NCBI GenBank assembly: GCA_018417955.1
Contig: JACTVC010000005.1
Span: 1,488,001 to 1,552,000 of the forward strand
Direction: 5' to 3'
DNA length: 64,000 nucleotides
DNA from: Laccaria trichodermophora
Lineage: Eukaryota > Basidiomycota > Agaricomycetes > Agaricales > Hydnangiaceae
Position numbers and translations under genes: made by a program. The notes beneath the pieces are model-generated. The model was not told the DNA's origin, made no database searches, and saw only the letters and a program-made list of their open reading frames with translations. This document shows, piece after piece, positions 12,951 to 25,470 of this stretch; position 1 is the stretch's first letter, and every line of letters starts with the position of its first letter.

Positions 12951-13300
12951 ATGATTCATTTTGGACAGCATCTGGTGGGGCCCCGCTGGCTGCCAATATT
13001 GCTATCGATGACGGCTGGTGGCACATGACCTGACATCTAGGTTCTGCTGCTGTAGCTTTGAAGTAGCATGCGATTTACGGCTACTTACCTCAGTGTCATT
13101 CATTCTCTTGCCGTTTTTCTGTTATCATGAATCATCTTGGGGATCCTGTGGTGCCGTGCTCTCTAAAGGCTGCTATCAATGACAATCTGGTTCTATTGTG
13201 GGTGTTAACATGCGATATCACGGCTACCCTGTCATTCCATTACCGCTTCGTGCTTGCAGCAACGTTTGAACTTTGAATCATCTTGGCTTAAGCGGCTTCG
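12950..13300. repeat. Diverged ~176-bp tandem duplication
   Basis: Two related blocks start near 12952 and 13128. Both have an ATTCAT/AATCATnTTGG start, CTGGTGGGGCC versus CTGTGGTGCC, GGCTGC, CTATCGATGACGGCTGGT versus CTATCAATGACAATCTGGT, CATGCGAT, ACGGCTAC and TGTCATTC in order. A third start (GAATCATCTTGG) lies at about 13274. The function is unknown and the divergence suggests an old duplication. Confidence 0.45.
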
Positions 13301-15680
13301 CGTTCAAATCTGGATGTCTTCTTTCTTCTGCTACGATCGTGGACTCTGACCGGAGTGATTATACCCGACGTTGCAATTTTGTACTGATAGATGGATACTT
13401 CAACGATGTAAAGGTTGACCAGCTCGTCAAGCTTATACCGCCGCCCTGATTCAAAGAAATCTTATCACGATTCAGGGTACTATGTGAGACAACTCTGGGC
13501 GATTATCTGTTCAAAATTAAACAGCAAGGTGTCCAATTTTGATTTTAGCTCTCCGGCAAAGATAATCGCGACGAGAAGCCAGAGGGACTTGAAACGATCA
13601 GCCAACTTCGTTGCTGCAAGGTTGAAGCCATATCTTCAAAGATCAGCTTTGCTACTACCACTAGTTTGTAACTTCATTGGATTGGTGATAAATATGTCTA
13701 CAGAGATTTTGGAGGTGCAGATAGCAAAATCAAGCAATCCTTGACCAATTATTGGCGGGAGGGATCGCAAATTGACATATTGTGGCAATGCGATAAGATT
13801 ATGCTTTTCATTCTCGGTGATAGGACGATTTGTCTGGCTAATTCAGGCGTCTACCATATGGAAGACGAGGGTTCTTATGATATGATAATAGCCAACTTTA
13901 CGCCCAGTGCGATGCTCAGGGACTGGTGTGGCGAAATCGTTGGTCGAGTTGGTTTGGCTAGTAAGCTCAACTCGAGCACGATGCTTGCTTGCCCTCTACC
14001 CAACGCTTGCTAGGTAGCTAACGGACGATCGAGAAACACTTGGGCTTCATGTTCGAAACTCGGTTTCTAAATAGTAAATAAAGGGTCTTTCTGCTCACTT
14101 CACACGACCTTTGATCATAGCTCATTCCTCGCTTTTGGTCCTTGTCGCATTATCACAGCTGTAGCTCGTCGTGTTTCACCCTCTTTTAGAACAATCGCCA
14201 ATACCATTCTTATCCAACTTGTCATGATCTGCGAAGTAATTTCGCGTTGAGACGGAAATGATACTGTACATCATCGGGGGTCGAGCTCAATTTTACGTGT
14301 AACCACCTCACAATTTGATCATTGATCAAAAGAGTCGATCGAGCATGCACCAATTAGGGTGACGCGACGCGTTGTCTCCCGACGCGTCTCGTGATTGCGA
14401 TCGCGCACTTTTACCAAATTTGTATACCTGATGAATGGTACCTTGTAAATTGCACGATGCATAAAATAAGGGTTGTGCTCTACATCGTGTTCACCAGCCA
14501 GCATGCCACCTGACAACGCCCCAAGAGTCAGTGGGTCCCGATCTTTTAATACTCGAGCCGGATAATAACCTAAAGCAACCATCATGGATCGCCAATTTTG
14601 GATTTTACCCTGTCCACAGTCCCGTATATTGTTGCGAAAAAAAAAGAACATCAGGTTGCACGTAGGTAGTTTGTATCAACAGGGCTCAGGGAGACGTAAA
14701 AGTGTTTTTCGGATGCAGCAGTATGTACTTGGTATGTACCCTGGGGAATGAACGAAGTTGGCATTGGGCGAATGTGTGTTGAAAGATAGCCGAAGGTACA
14801 AAAGAAAGACTCATGTTGCTGGGCCCTGATGATGGCGCGATTCTGAAAGGAAAGATAAGATATCCCCCGATCAATATTATTATTACCCTACGTACCGATT
14901 ATGACCGTGATGCGAAAGGAATGATAGAAAGCAAGGGTCATCTATTCTGAAAAGAAAAGGCAAACAACAGGTCCGAGTAAGTTACATAGGGTCGTGATAG
15001 GCGGTCGCGCCGACTCTGGTCTACGTTGTTCGGGGCGTTGGCGGGCCTAGCCAGAACCTCAAAAAGAACTCTCGAAAGAAAAGGGGTTTGACGGCGGAAC
15101 CGTCAGGTTGCCGAGCCGCCTACTTATTTTGTGCCATCCAGCAGCATGTTGAGCACAAGGATGATCAGACGGTCAAAAATATCGGGCTCGCATCGACTTC
15201 CGAGACTTGAACAGATTGTAAGAATGGAAAAAGAGGCGTTTTCGTACAAATGGGTCGTTCCGTGCTGTAGCTGTGTCACGCATAGCCGTACTTGGCGGCC
15301 AAGTCCACGAATAGATAGGAATCTTGCAGGGAATTGTGGAGCATCGCCAATGACCAGTAAGGCGATGATGAACAAATTCCCTCCGACGCCCATACGACAA
15401 AAGGCACCAGCGGCTTCGACCGAGCGCAGGGGACCTCAGAGGGAAAGGTGGAACCCAATAGTTAAGCAAGCGATTGAAGCGCACCGTCGCCGATCAGTTG
15501 ACGAGTCTGGAGCTGGGCACTAACCATCGTAATATCCACATTCCGACCACCATGAGAGAATCCAATACATCTGAACCCTTCGAATGTGTAATTCCCGTTA
15601 ATAGTTTCAGATTGACATAAGGCGCGCGGGAGGACCACAGCACCTGCCTGCAACCAGTTACAGCTCTGTCTCGAGCCACT
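13301..15680. other. Region without a supported gene
   Basis: Short frames occur on both strands, for example 109 codons at 13415 and 110 codons at 14319 on the minus strand. None joins into a recognisable protein. At 15.1-15.6 kb on the minus strand several coding-like fragments in different frames could be a decayed gene, but stop codons interrupt each and I cannot name a family. ACGCGT-type words recur near 14370. Confidence 0.4.
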
Positions 15681-16390
15681 AGACTTTGAAAAAGGGGTCC
15701 TCGCGCACGGAAAAGACCTCGGAAAGCTGCCTGATGTACTCAGTGAGGCTTGTAGACTGGGTTGGAGTTAGATTGCTCGCGATCGAACCCTTCTTCGCAG
15801 CTGCTTCGCCTGGTGTCGGAAGTTTTTGTTGAGAATATGTGCCAATCCTTGCTTGTTGGAGGTCTGCAAGTCAGAAAATCTGAGATACGTGATGGAGAAG
15901 ATGTCCCAAAGGGTGAGATGTTGACTGTGAAAGTTTTGGGACGCTGAACACGCAAAAGTGTCATGGTAAGAATGAAAGACAGCCTGTATCGTCGATTGGG
16001 AAAGGATCAAACCTCGCCATGGCCTTGGGAATTAGACAGACGCTTGAGGATAGTTTCAGCTGTGTTCTAACGCCCCCTTGCACCATCGTTCGAGGTGGTG
16101 AAATCCCCGCTGATGAATGATAGCTGCAAATAGCACGAGCATGCTACGCCAAGTCACGACAAAGGGCTCAAGACGATCTGCAACACATGGAGTAGCTTGA
16201 CGCGTATTGCCGATGGGGGGCTGTCAGAGGAGGAGGGATGTTGCGCCAAAGTGGCGATAGTCTGAATGGTCCATTCGGCTTTCTCGGCATGGGCGCCTCT
16301 TTGACAATGACTCGAACAAGACGCGGCGGAAATGCATTGATGTCGGCATGACTTCGATAATGCTAAGAGAAGGGCCAAGTTGTGTGGCAC
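15681..16390 (-). CDS. 3' part of an unrecognised multi-exon gene
   Basis: The best-supported piece is a terminal exon on the minus strand that ends at a TAG at 15681. It follows an acceptor (CTTGCAG) near 15870 and reads ARIGTYSQQKLPTPGEAAAK, then SLTEYIRQLSEVFSVREDPF and FKV before the stop. Upstream fragments in other frames, such as AEWTIQTIATLAQHPSSSDS with SAIRVKLLHVLQIVL (16154-16390) and QLKLSSSVCLIPKAMARFDP, look like further exons, but I could not join them with confidence. No domain is recognised. The gene may be intact with undetected introns, or it may be a decaying copy. Confidence 0.35.
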
Positions 16391-17069
16391 CTCACAGTCT
16401 GGAGTACTAAAACGAAGAGCAAACCATCAGCTGATAAGAAAAGACATCGTGGCAGATAGAATACCTTTACTATCAACCATTTGATTCAAGGATGCCTTTG
16501 TTGGCTAGACATCGGGCGAACCCCAAAATTCCTCTTACTAACGTTGAACGTTGAAAAGCCTATGCGGCCCAGAATTGCCCATCATCACGCAGATGCCATG
16601 TTGACGAGACTAGGCAAGTCGCTAAACAGCTGTTATCTCAATCCAGCCGTCCTTTTGTCATAAGCTTGCGATGCCCGGAAGGCCTATATTCATCGACATG
16701 AGTTATGTTGTAGTTGTGTCATCTCATACGCACCGTTCGCCATCACGAAAAAAGCGCCAACTTCAGATTTGGAACCAAGATTTTCGCGTCTCCTTTTGGT
16801 CAAGAGCTTTCCGCTTGGTCAATCACAGAAGCGAAGATTTAAGGACTTGGACTGATATGATGCAGTTCACGAAGCAAATTGGAGATAAGGAAAGGTTGTA
16901 AGAGTTCTTGAAAGAGCAACCTCTTCACTCATCACGGGACCGTGAAATCCGACTAAGTGACAACTCTGAAGCCGACTGAACTCCTCGGCGAAAGGAGTTG
17001 GTATACTGGATGGCAATCCATAAACCATCAGGGATAAAAGAAGAGGATAATAAAGTGGGAATTGATAAT
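16391..17069. other. Intergenic region
   Basis: No gene is supported. Short frames on the plus strand (60 and 76 codons) have no family resemblance. The stretch lies downstream of the Cdc4-like gene and upstream of the gene fragment ending at 15681, both on the minus strand. Confidence 0.4.
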
Positions 17070-18438
17070 TTACGCCAAGCTCTCTCTATCATCATGACAA
17101 TGGCTCAAATCCCAAACAGCGAGTTGCGTTCCCAGTGAACGACCATGCACTACAGCCGCACACCAATTCCCCTCCAAAGCAACCTGCCAGACGCCCTCCA
17201 TATGAGGAACTGATAAATTTATCAGATCACTGCCATCTTTCACGTTCCACAACGAAAGCGCAGACTCATCTCCACTGACAACTCTCAAATCGCTATTATG
17301 AAGGGCGGTGACGGCGCCCTTGTGCCCAGTAAACTTGTGGTACAGTTCCTGCGTGGTTGGATTCCACACGCAAACAACAGCGTCTGCGGAGCCAGAAACA
17401 AGATATGATGATGATAGGCTCAAGAGGGCAATGACAGAAGTGTGTTCTTGCATCACCGATTTGCAGTTGCCGTTATTGATATCCCAGCATCGAATCGTGC
17501 CATCCATCGATCCAGAAAACACTTGATGACGGTCGAGATCGAGTGCGAGGGAAAAAGCTATGGAGGTGAAAAACGTGTCTTGGGATTTAGAGCCATGATA
17601 CTTTAGGATATACATACCTTTTCCACTATGGCCAGTAAGAACCCACGTGCATGTGCCAGCTTCTATGTCCCAGACGCGAAGGGTATGATCGTAGCTTCCA
17701 GAGACAACAGTTCTACCTCTCGCCGCAATGGCGCGTATTGGGGCCTCGTGACCTCGCAAGCACCGTAAATGATAAGGGTTTTCTTCAGGATTCTGAATGG
17801 TAGAGACCGAGTCATCTCCGGAAAAAGCAAATACCAGAGGAGCATACGTATTCTGTGGGATCGCCGTCATCGGATTCATCAGGTTCATGGTATCTATATT
17901 CTGGTTCTCCGACCTGCGGAACCCTCCAAACACGCAGAGTGGCATCTCGACTTCCTGTGACGATAAGAGGTTGCTCTGGCCAAGTCAAGAGCCCATCTTG
18001 GTTCTCTACCTGCTCTGGTTTTACGAGGGCTAGACACCGTACCGTAGAAATGTGCCCTCCAAAGACGTGTGTGGATCTTCCTGTTGACAGATCCCAGAGA
18101 CGAACAGTCTGATCAGTAGATCCACTGATGATTGTGTTTTCAAGCGCCTCCAAGGACCATACGCCACCTTGGTGTCCTTCGAAGCAGTGAAGTAACTGAA
18201 AGGTCGAAAGAGAAAAAACATTGATGGAGTGATCGTCTGACGCTGTGATAATTTTCCCTTCATGGAACTTGAGGCAAGTGACGACGGATGAACCATGAAT
18301 GTTCAAGAAAGTGGAGCATTTGTTCTGGTTTCTGGCAAGACGACGATTCTTTAGAAAGCGGCAAAGCAATAAGAATGTAGGCAAGACTTACGAGGCCATG
18401 ATGAGTGTCAATGTCAAGATCTAACTTGACATTATTAC
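17070..18438 (-). CDS. Cdc4/Fbw7-like WD40 propeller protein; F-box not found
   Basis: Minus-strand exons 18348-17848, 17792-17618 and 17557-17070 join in frame through introns of 55 and 60 bp. A short upstream piece ending at 18392 can be added through a 43-bp intron. The protein is an eight-bladed WD40 propeller of the Cdc4 type: IHGSSVVTCLKFHEGKIITA, SDDHSINVFS, ISGSTDQTVRLWDLSTG, VTGSRDATLRVWRVP, VVSGSYDHTLRVWDIEAG, FSGSMDGTIRCWDINNGNC and further blades. In Cdc4 this propeller binds phosphodegrons and presents substrates to the SCF ubiquitin ligase. No F-box or dimerisation region could be found upstream: the frame is stopped just before 18438 and the sequence to 18820 is non-coding. It may be a truncated paralogue, or the F-box exons may be lost. 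The 5' end is therefore uncertain. Confidence 0.75.
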
Positions 18439-18819
18439 TATTTTGTAATTAGTGGCGCACTGCATTGCCCACTTGTGACTTAACTCTCGAGTGACTACTA
18501 AATCAAGTCCCAAGAGCGTTGTCACAAGGCCCATTGATGATCACTCTTGAACATGCGCGCCGATCGAAGTTGGATAAAAAGTTTGACGAAGAATACTTAG
18601 TGGCCAGATATATACCTTCAACAATCATAATCGAGAGATAACTCTATGGTACACTTCAAGTTGTTTGGCGTCTTGAATATCTCGAGAGGAGAGGCGTTTT
18701 TGAATCTGAAAGAAGTTGAGGACCGACCACTACAGTCGGTCCAACCATAATCTCCTGTACGCGTATGGCTGGATGCAGAACGTAAAAGTTGTCGAAAACA
18801 AGTCGCTAAATGGAATTGC

Positions 18820-19769
18820 TCAGTAGCGGCACAGAAGAGTATAAGAGCGACCATACCGAGGCCAACCTTGACCAATGGCAGCGTACGTGGGTCGCAACCA
18901 TGGTCCTGGGAGCGGGAGGTAGATAGTATCGCGAAGTCGGGGGTATTTGTCCAAAGGAGGGGGGATAAACCAACTTTGCCAGGGGATCCAACTATAGATC
19001 CTCTGTACAGAAGGATTCTTAATGGCATTCAGTACCACATCGTCCTCGCGAGGGTAATACGCTCGCGGAACATATACAATATGTAATTTTGGTATGTCTA
19101 CGAGAGCTCTTGCGAGGGCCCTTGAACGTTGTCTTCGTTCGCTATATTGGTGAAGGGTGTGTCCTTGACCAATCCAGTCGTATTCGTCGTACGGGTGATC
19201 ATATGATATCTAATTGAAAGAGTCGGTATAGAATCACGATCAAGTTAAACAATGCTTACCATGTTTGTCCAGGAAGTTTTCATGCATGTAATCAGAGTAT
19301 CAACAACAGAACGAATTCCTTTATTCCCGAGGATGCGCCAATCGCGCAGGACGAGATATCGAGGGTTAACGAGCTTAAGACCAGCACATAGACCAGCACC
19401 TTTCGACTCTGAAGTAATATCAAGCGAGACGGAGAGACACACGAGCCTTGGTACCTTGGAAAGAATTGTGCGTAGAGCCTGGCCAAATCCGCCCTCTATG
19501 CGGAGTCTCTTGACATAAGAACCGAGTCGGCATCGAGATAGAGTAGAGGCCAAGATGGTGGCCTCGGCCTGAGAGGTGACAATGACCGTTTCATATTTCA
19601 GTGGAGTGGCAACACGCCGCCAACGGTGGCAAACAAGTAGCAGACGCGCCATCTCGTTACGATGGGCGAGTAATGGTTCTGGGGATCGATCTGCGAACAC
19701 ATCATAGTTTATGGAGTCGCACATAGCTATGATTTGATGAAGGAGTTCCTCCGGGAGTGTTTCAATCAT
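18820..19769 (-). CDS. F-box domain protein, 299 aa, two exons
   Basis: Exon 1 (19769-19260) starts with MIETLPEELLHQIIAMCDS, an F-box, and continues with LLVCHRWRRVATPLKYETVI, the usual second half of the motif in mushroom F-box proteins. A 50-bp intron (19259-19210, donor GTAAGC, acceptor TTAG) leads to exon 2 (19209-18820), which keeps the frame and ends in PGPWLRPTYAAIGQGWPRYG and a stop. F-box proteins recruit substrates to SCF ubiquitin ligases through Skp1; the leucine- and arginine-rich remainder is the presumed target-binding part. It lies head-to-tail upstream of the F-box-less Cdc4-like propeller, 0.4 kb away on the same strand. This belongs to a large expanded mushroom family, and the specific target is unknown. 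Confidence 0.8.
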
Positions 19770-20206
19770 TTTGGAGAGGAGCGACGCGACTTGGGTTCAA
19801 GGCAAGGGGGACCTTAATAGAAACCGCTCTGAGTACCCTGTGTTCACTTTATCACTGAGCACGTACATCCATCTGTTCTCGCTTACCTATACGTTGAGGA
19901 GCACCTTTGTCCTTGTTGTAGTGAGAAAAGAACTTGTGGCCTTTTGTCTCCGACATTTTGTCGCAATGATGAGCGTCGCATGGACCAAGGCACAGCCACA
20001 TCACGGAAATGACGCCCAACAACAACGGTTCTAACTTGTCAATCTTCCACCGCTCTTCTACCTCATCCTTGGCCTCTTCGCCTCTACCCTGTCCATCGTA
20101 TTGATTCCGCCGGAGACGGTGGAGACGGTGATCAGCAGTCCAATTGCAGTACCATCCTTGGTGGTGTCGCTTTCCACTGTTGTTCTTTTCTTCTCATCGG
20201 GCGGAT

Positions 20207-23200
20207 ATGGCCCAGGTCAAGTTGTGAGTTGGCTTGAAATTCGTCATCGGAATGCGCGCGAAGGAAAGCTTACATTCTCATGTTCATTCAACAGAGAGCT
20301 ACGCCCACCTCCAAACGTCGACTTCGTTCATGGTGCGTATGGGCGCTTTCTCCAATACCACAGAGCGCCATATTTATTCTTGTTCCATGGCAAATGCACG
20401 GCGCTGAACGTTATCTACAGGCTATCCTGGTATCCCACCTGGCGCTCCAGATCGGCCCCAAGCCGCGGTAAAGGGCGTACGTAACCGTTTATCAGTTTCC
20501 TTTCCATTCTCTGACGACCGCGCGCAGGCCATCGAGGTTCGTGTCCCGCAGCAGGGGGTCAAGGCGAAATGGGTGCGCATCGAGTTGAGGAAGGTGGAGA
20601 CGCTGCCCGGGGGTGGACAGGCCAACACATATTACGATTTCGTTGGCCCGAGTCCAGTGAATTTGTGGAATTCCCCAGAGGATTACGGTCTACTACGTTC
20701 GGTGAGTGTCGTCCTGTTGGATCATATCCGTTTGCTAACATCTTTTGCAGCAAGATTTCCCATTTTCGATTCGGATACCTGAATCTATTCCGCCCAGCAT
20801 CGCCTTGGAGAATCGAGGTGGGCAGGCTCCCCGTTCGATGATCCATCTTTGCTGAAAACTTCCTCTGTAGCTGGGATCAATTATGAGCTGGTAGCAAGTG
20901 TATGCACCAAAGGCAAAAAGTCAGTTCATTTCTTGGTCTCTCTACATATGCTCATACCATCCCAGAGGATTCCTTCGAAAAGCCAAATCAGTGGTTGTCT
21001 CCACCCAGGCGACTATCATCATCGATAAACATGAGCTACACTCTACCTGGCCTGTCTACTGCCAACCCGAGACCCGGCACCTTGCTCAAGAGGGCGTCAA
21101 CCTTATTGTCCAGCGCAACCATACCTGCTACGGGCCTGGTGATCGTATCTCCGTCAATGCCACCGTCAAATCCGACAGTTTGCATACCATCATCCTCCGA
21201 GGGTTTGAAATTTCGCTCAAGGAATCGACTGTTTTCCGCGCGGGGCCATATGCCCAAGGAAAGAAAGCCGCCCCACAAGTCAGGGTGGTTAACGTATGCG
21301 AGAACAAACTTGTCGTGAATGCGACGCTATATGGCGGTACACAACATCAAGCGGAATTGTGGTGCTTGCTCAACCAGAACCATACGACAACCACTCTCAA
21401 CGCGGCCAGACATATTGATGTCACATACACTCTGAGTATCAAGGCGCTGATGGGCACTGGGACGCATCTCATAATGGACTTGCCTGTGATCGTGTCCAAT
21501 TGGCAAAGGTGCGTCGTACTCTGAGCAAAACACGAGCTGTTTATATTTACCCTTGTCAATGTCCAGTCATGTATCCGCCGAAGCTATCAGGTAATTAATT
21601 GGAAACCTTGTCGATTTTGAGGTCAGGCTAATGTATGTGTAGACGTATTGGACCAGCCCCCAGTCTCTCTCTTCTTCCCGTGTCGAATTCACCAACTTCT
21701 CAGCAGTTGGGATCTAGAGAGCCTCCACGCGGAATTTCACCTCCAGCTCTATCGGGAACAGGTGTTCTCCCAATCGGGCATTCTCGCAATACTTCTACTG
21801 GTGGTGCGAATCCTTATTCTACCCTTCCCACGGCAGCGTCGTCTACCGCAAAGCTACCAGCTGATGAACTGGGTTATGGGGCTGGGTACGGCATCAAGCC
21901 ACCCTATGCCACACACCAGCCAACGAAAAGCAATACCCTCAATGATGAATTCCCGCCTGTCCGCCCAACGCCCACGATCAACACCAACCTCAAACCCATC
22001 ACACCGCCCCCTGCAGCGGTTACGGCCGCGACGCCAGCGACGACCACGAACGGTAGGACAACAGGAGTGGGAAGCAGACCTCGTTCAACGGGTGGTCCGG
22101 GCGGCGGAAATAGGTTCACCATCATGAATGCCCATCCTACCGAAAGTTCAAATGACCATGGACCTCCTACGACCAAGAATTGGCTCTCCGCAGAGGAAGA
22201 AAAGGCGCAGTTATTTGAGAAGGCTAGAAAGCGGGTGGAGATGACGCAAGGTGCTCACGCTGCTCCAGTAAGTTGCTATTCGACATATGGAAATATGATC
22301 TCTTTTACTGATATATGTGCCTCAGCCTCCTGCATCTGCATCCCCACCTCCTACATCCCAGACATCGCCTCCACGGACCGCAGCGGCAGCGACCGGCAAT
22401 CCTGCCAATTGGCTTTCAGCTGAAGATGAAAAGTTATTATACCAGAAAGCTACAAATGCAGTGCAACAGACGCAAGGAGTTCGGCCGCCTTTGCAGTACT
22501 CCGATCCCATTAAGAGCGTGTCGGGTAGCAGCACTACTAAGCCTTCAGCAGCAGCAGTCATGTATGCGCAAGCTATCTCTGCTCGAAACAATAAGGCAGG
22601 TGCTTTGCAAAAGCAAGCAACCAGAACGGCTTCACCCCCTCCAGCTCAAGTACCCATTCCCACCGTTGCGAAGGTACCTGCTGCCACTGCCAAAGTACCC
22701 GTTGTTGCACAAGGATCTGCTCCTTCTCGGATGCCTTCTGCTGCTCCTTCTGTACAGACTTCACCCCCACGTTCAGCTTCGTTTAAACCCGCAGTTCCAC
22801 AGTATTTGACTGCAGAACAAGAAAAAGCTGCTTTGAGGCGATACGAAGAAGCCAAGAGGGCTGTGGACCGTACTCAAGGTGGACTCATGAGTGATGATGG
22901 TCACGGCTCAGGATCGAGTTCTGACCCTATTGCTTATGATTCGCTGTACCCTTCTGCCCCTGCCGGCTCTTCCTCTCAAAGTGGGCCAGCGGCAGACGAA
23001 CCACCTCCATTCGACGTTGTAGCACCACCCTCTGGTCCTCAGGCTATTCTGTCCGAAAAGGAGCGTATGCGACGCGTATACGAGTCGCAGGATGCTGCTG
23101 CACTTCGCAATAACGCCAATACGGAACCACCCTCAAACGCGTATTCTCCTCCGGTTCCTGGCTCTTCTTCCAGTGATTATGCCGACGCCCTTGCGCAAAA

Positions 23201-23891
23201 AGAAGCTTTGAGACGCAAATTTGAAGCTCGTGATGCTCTATCGCGCGAAAACAGCGCCAATGTTAAGCTACAAACACCTCCTCGTTCTAACAGCACTACC
23301 GGCCAAGTTAGATCTCCTGCACGAAGTCCAAGCGCCAGTTCTACGGGAGGTCCACGGCCAACACCTGTACCACCCATTGCAGGGGGTAGTGGTAGGCCAC
23401 TAACGGCCATTGAAGAAAAGGCGATGCTGAAAGCCAGGTATGAAGCTATGGAGGCCCCCCAACCGCTGCGCATGAATGGAAGCACTCTAAGTCCATTGAA
23501 TGGCCGACAAGGGAATGCGAGTGTTACCCCTCCTCCTTTCTCCAGTGCTCCTGGTCGCGTTGGTGGATCTCCTGCTCCTCCTGCGCAAACTCCCCCACCT
23601 CTGATGCCCAGACCTCCCGCGGAATACATCCAAGAAACACAGGAGGAAGATGCGCGTGTTTCGAGGTTCACTATGAATGGAGAGAATCCGTCTTTAGATG
23701 ACCATGATCATCTCAACCATTCTCCGAACCTGCTCAATGGGAAAGGAAATCGAGCTCCATCCCCGTTGCCCAGTGCGGCTGCAAATGACCAGCAGCAGTT
23801 CACACCTCTCCTGGCCGGGTATGAGGGATCCAGTGTTGCCCTCAAGTCTCCTGGGCCCCCACCCCCGCTTCCACCAAAACCTGCTGAGTGA
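20207..23891 (+). CDS. Arrestin-like protein with long Pro/Ser tail, ten exons, 1052 aa
   Basis: Ten exons join to 3159 nt: 20207-20223, 20295-20332, 20421-20476, 20528-20701, 20751-20817, 20871-20919, 20966-21508, 21567-21590, 21643-22267 and 22326-23891. The N-terminus reads MAQVKLELRPPPNVDFVHG. The arrestin N-domain includes FPFSIRIPESIPPSIALE and INYELVASVCTKGKK, and the C-domain includes HTCYGPGDRISVNATVKSDS, LHTIILRGFEISL and MDLPVIVSNWQ. Fungal arrestin-like proteins act as adaptors for ubiquitination and endocytosis or pH sensing. From about residue 370 the tail is disordered and Pro/Ser-rich. It repeats a charged motif: WLSAEEEKAQLFEKARKRVE, WLSAEDEKLLYQKATNAVQQ and YLTAEQEKAALRRYEEAKRA, with looser versions later. 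It ends in a poly-Pro LPPKPAE, a likely SH3 ligand. A damaged partial copy lies at 55.9-57.7 kb. Confidence 0.85.
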
Positions 23892-24242
23892 GAGAGAACC
23901 ACGTTCACGACTATGTTTCCCTTCTCCCTCCTATATCCCCGTCTTCCATCTCAACTCATTTGTCTCTCTGTTCTTGCCGGAAGGCTCCATACCCTCCCTC
24001 ACATTGGAAGGGCGCTGAAACTGTTTATTATGCTTTCATCTTGCCCCCCTATCGTCTGTTATATTGTTGGTATCATTCCCAGTTGTTTTCATTACTACCA
24101 CCATTTGTTTTCCATTTAGCCGTATGTATGCTACCATTACTTACATCTTGGTGATACGCAGATTCACCCCAACGCTCATTTAACCTATTATCCCTACTCT
24201 GTCTCTGGCTCAAACTTACGCTTTATGATCGGGAGGATGGCT
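23892..24242 (+). other. Arrestin gene 3' flank, conserved in the pseudogene copy
   Basis: The ~350 bp after the stop codon is non-coding, but it matches 57411-57738 closely (for example GAGAGAACCACGTTCA and TTATGATCGGGAGGATGG versus TCATGATCGGGAGGATGG). It marks the 3' limit of the duplicated segment and probably includes the 3' UTR. Confidence 0.6.
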
Positions 24243-25470
24243 GTAACCTAGCATAATGCCTCTGCTGCGCTGTTCAAAGGTGATTCCAAGACACTGGGCG
24301 CCCTAAAATCTTACTTTTATAATTAGTTGAGGAAGGATACATAGTTGGAAACCCACCTAACAATCTGCAACAGATCTCCCAGGTCCTCAATGAGTTGATT
24401 GGACGGTGGAGTCTTTTGCGACCCCAGCAACACGCAAGTACTTTTTCACGAGTTTCCCACAATGGAAGCATCGGAATTGAGGGCAAAAATGGGGTATGAT
24501 GTATACCGGCTGTTTGGAATGTCAATGACTTGCAATTCACGACCCCAGCTTCACGAAAACCTAGGGGATTCCTGAAAGAACCGTTGAAAAAGTATAGGTC
24601 GGAGAATACTCGAGTAGTAGCAATCAGCCGAAGAAATTTGCAGAGCTAGAGACGCGACTGAAACTACTTCCGAAAGAGATTTGGAACTCGGGAGACGTGT
24701 TGGCATTCAAGCTTGTGGGCTGTGTGTGGTTCAAGTGTCGGGATTGGCTGAGAAACCGGTATTTGATCTGACACTAAAGCTTCGCAGCTGGTACCTCGGC
24801 TTCGGACCAGGTTTCTCATAGAAAATCACAGCGTCACTTGGAAAGAATGGGCCCCTGTGCCACTCTAGATTGGTATCAAGAAGTCAATGTAAGGTTTAAT
24901 CGGTATCTTTCAGTCGTACCCAGATGCTTTGACGCCGGTCATGACACGACTACTGCATTTCGAACGTTGAACGTTGAACGTTGACCGCTCCGTAACACGT
25001 ATGAATTTCAGAAGTGCAAGCCGAACTTGGAATAAAGACTGCAGGAAAGAGCGTGCTTCGAGAGATGTTGTATGGTGAGCACAGACATATGATCTGGTGG
25101 GGCTAAGAACTCGAATACGATGATCAGAATCCTCGAAGACTAGCGAATTCTGGCGCAAACTTGATACCGCACTAGTTTATTACTTTTTTGGCTTGGTTTT
25201 ATTTGTTCGGCTGTAACCAAGCCAAACATACTACGGCATAACTATCTCTGTTACACTGCCTTTTTGTACCCTACCCTTTTGGAACATGCGCGCTAATGGC
25301 TTCGAGTTGCTGTTTGGATGTTTACATCGTTTGAATGAGTTACGAACTCGTCCCGTTCCCGACATGCAGAGGTGGAGATAGAGGGGCGGAGGGCTCGAGG
25401 TGAGAATCATTAAAGTCCTTCATGCTGGTACTCATGCTCAGAACGACTCTACAGAGTCAACCCAGTCTAG
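24243..25470. other. Intergenic region
   Basis: No gene is supported on either strand. A short GAACGTTGAACGTTGAACGTTGA triplication lies near 24961; an ACGTTGAACGTTGAA version also occurs near 16540. The remaining frames are short and unrecognised. Confidence 0.4.

Noticed and set aside
14319..14651. 110-codon minus-strand frame
   Set aside because: No domain, no intron-linked neighbours, and an odd FFFFRNN start from a poly-T run.
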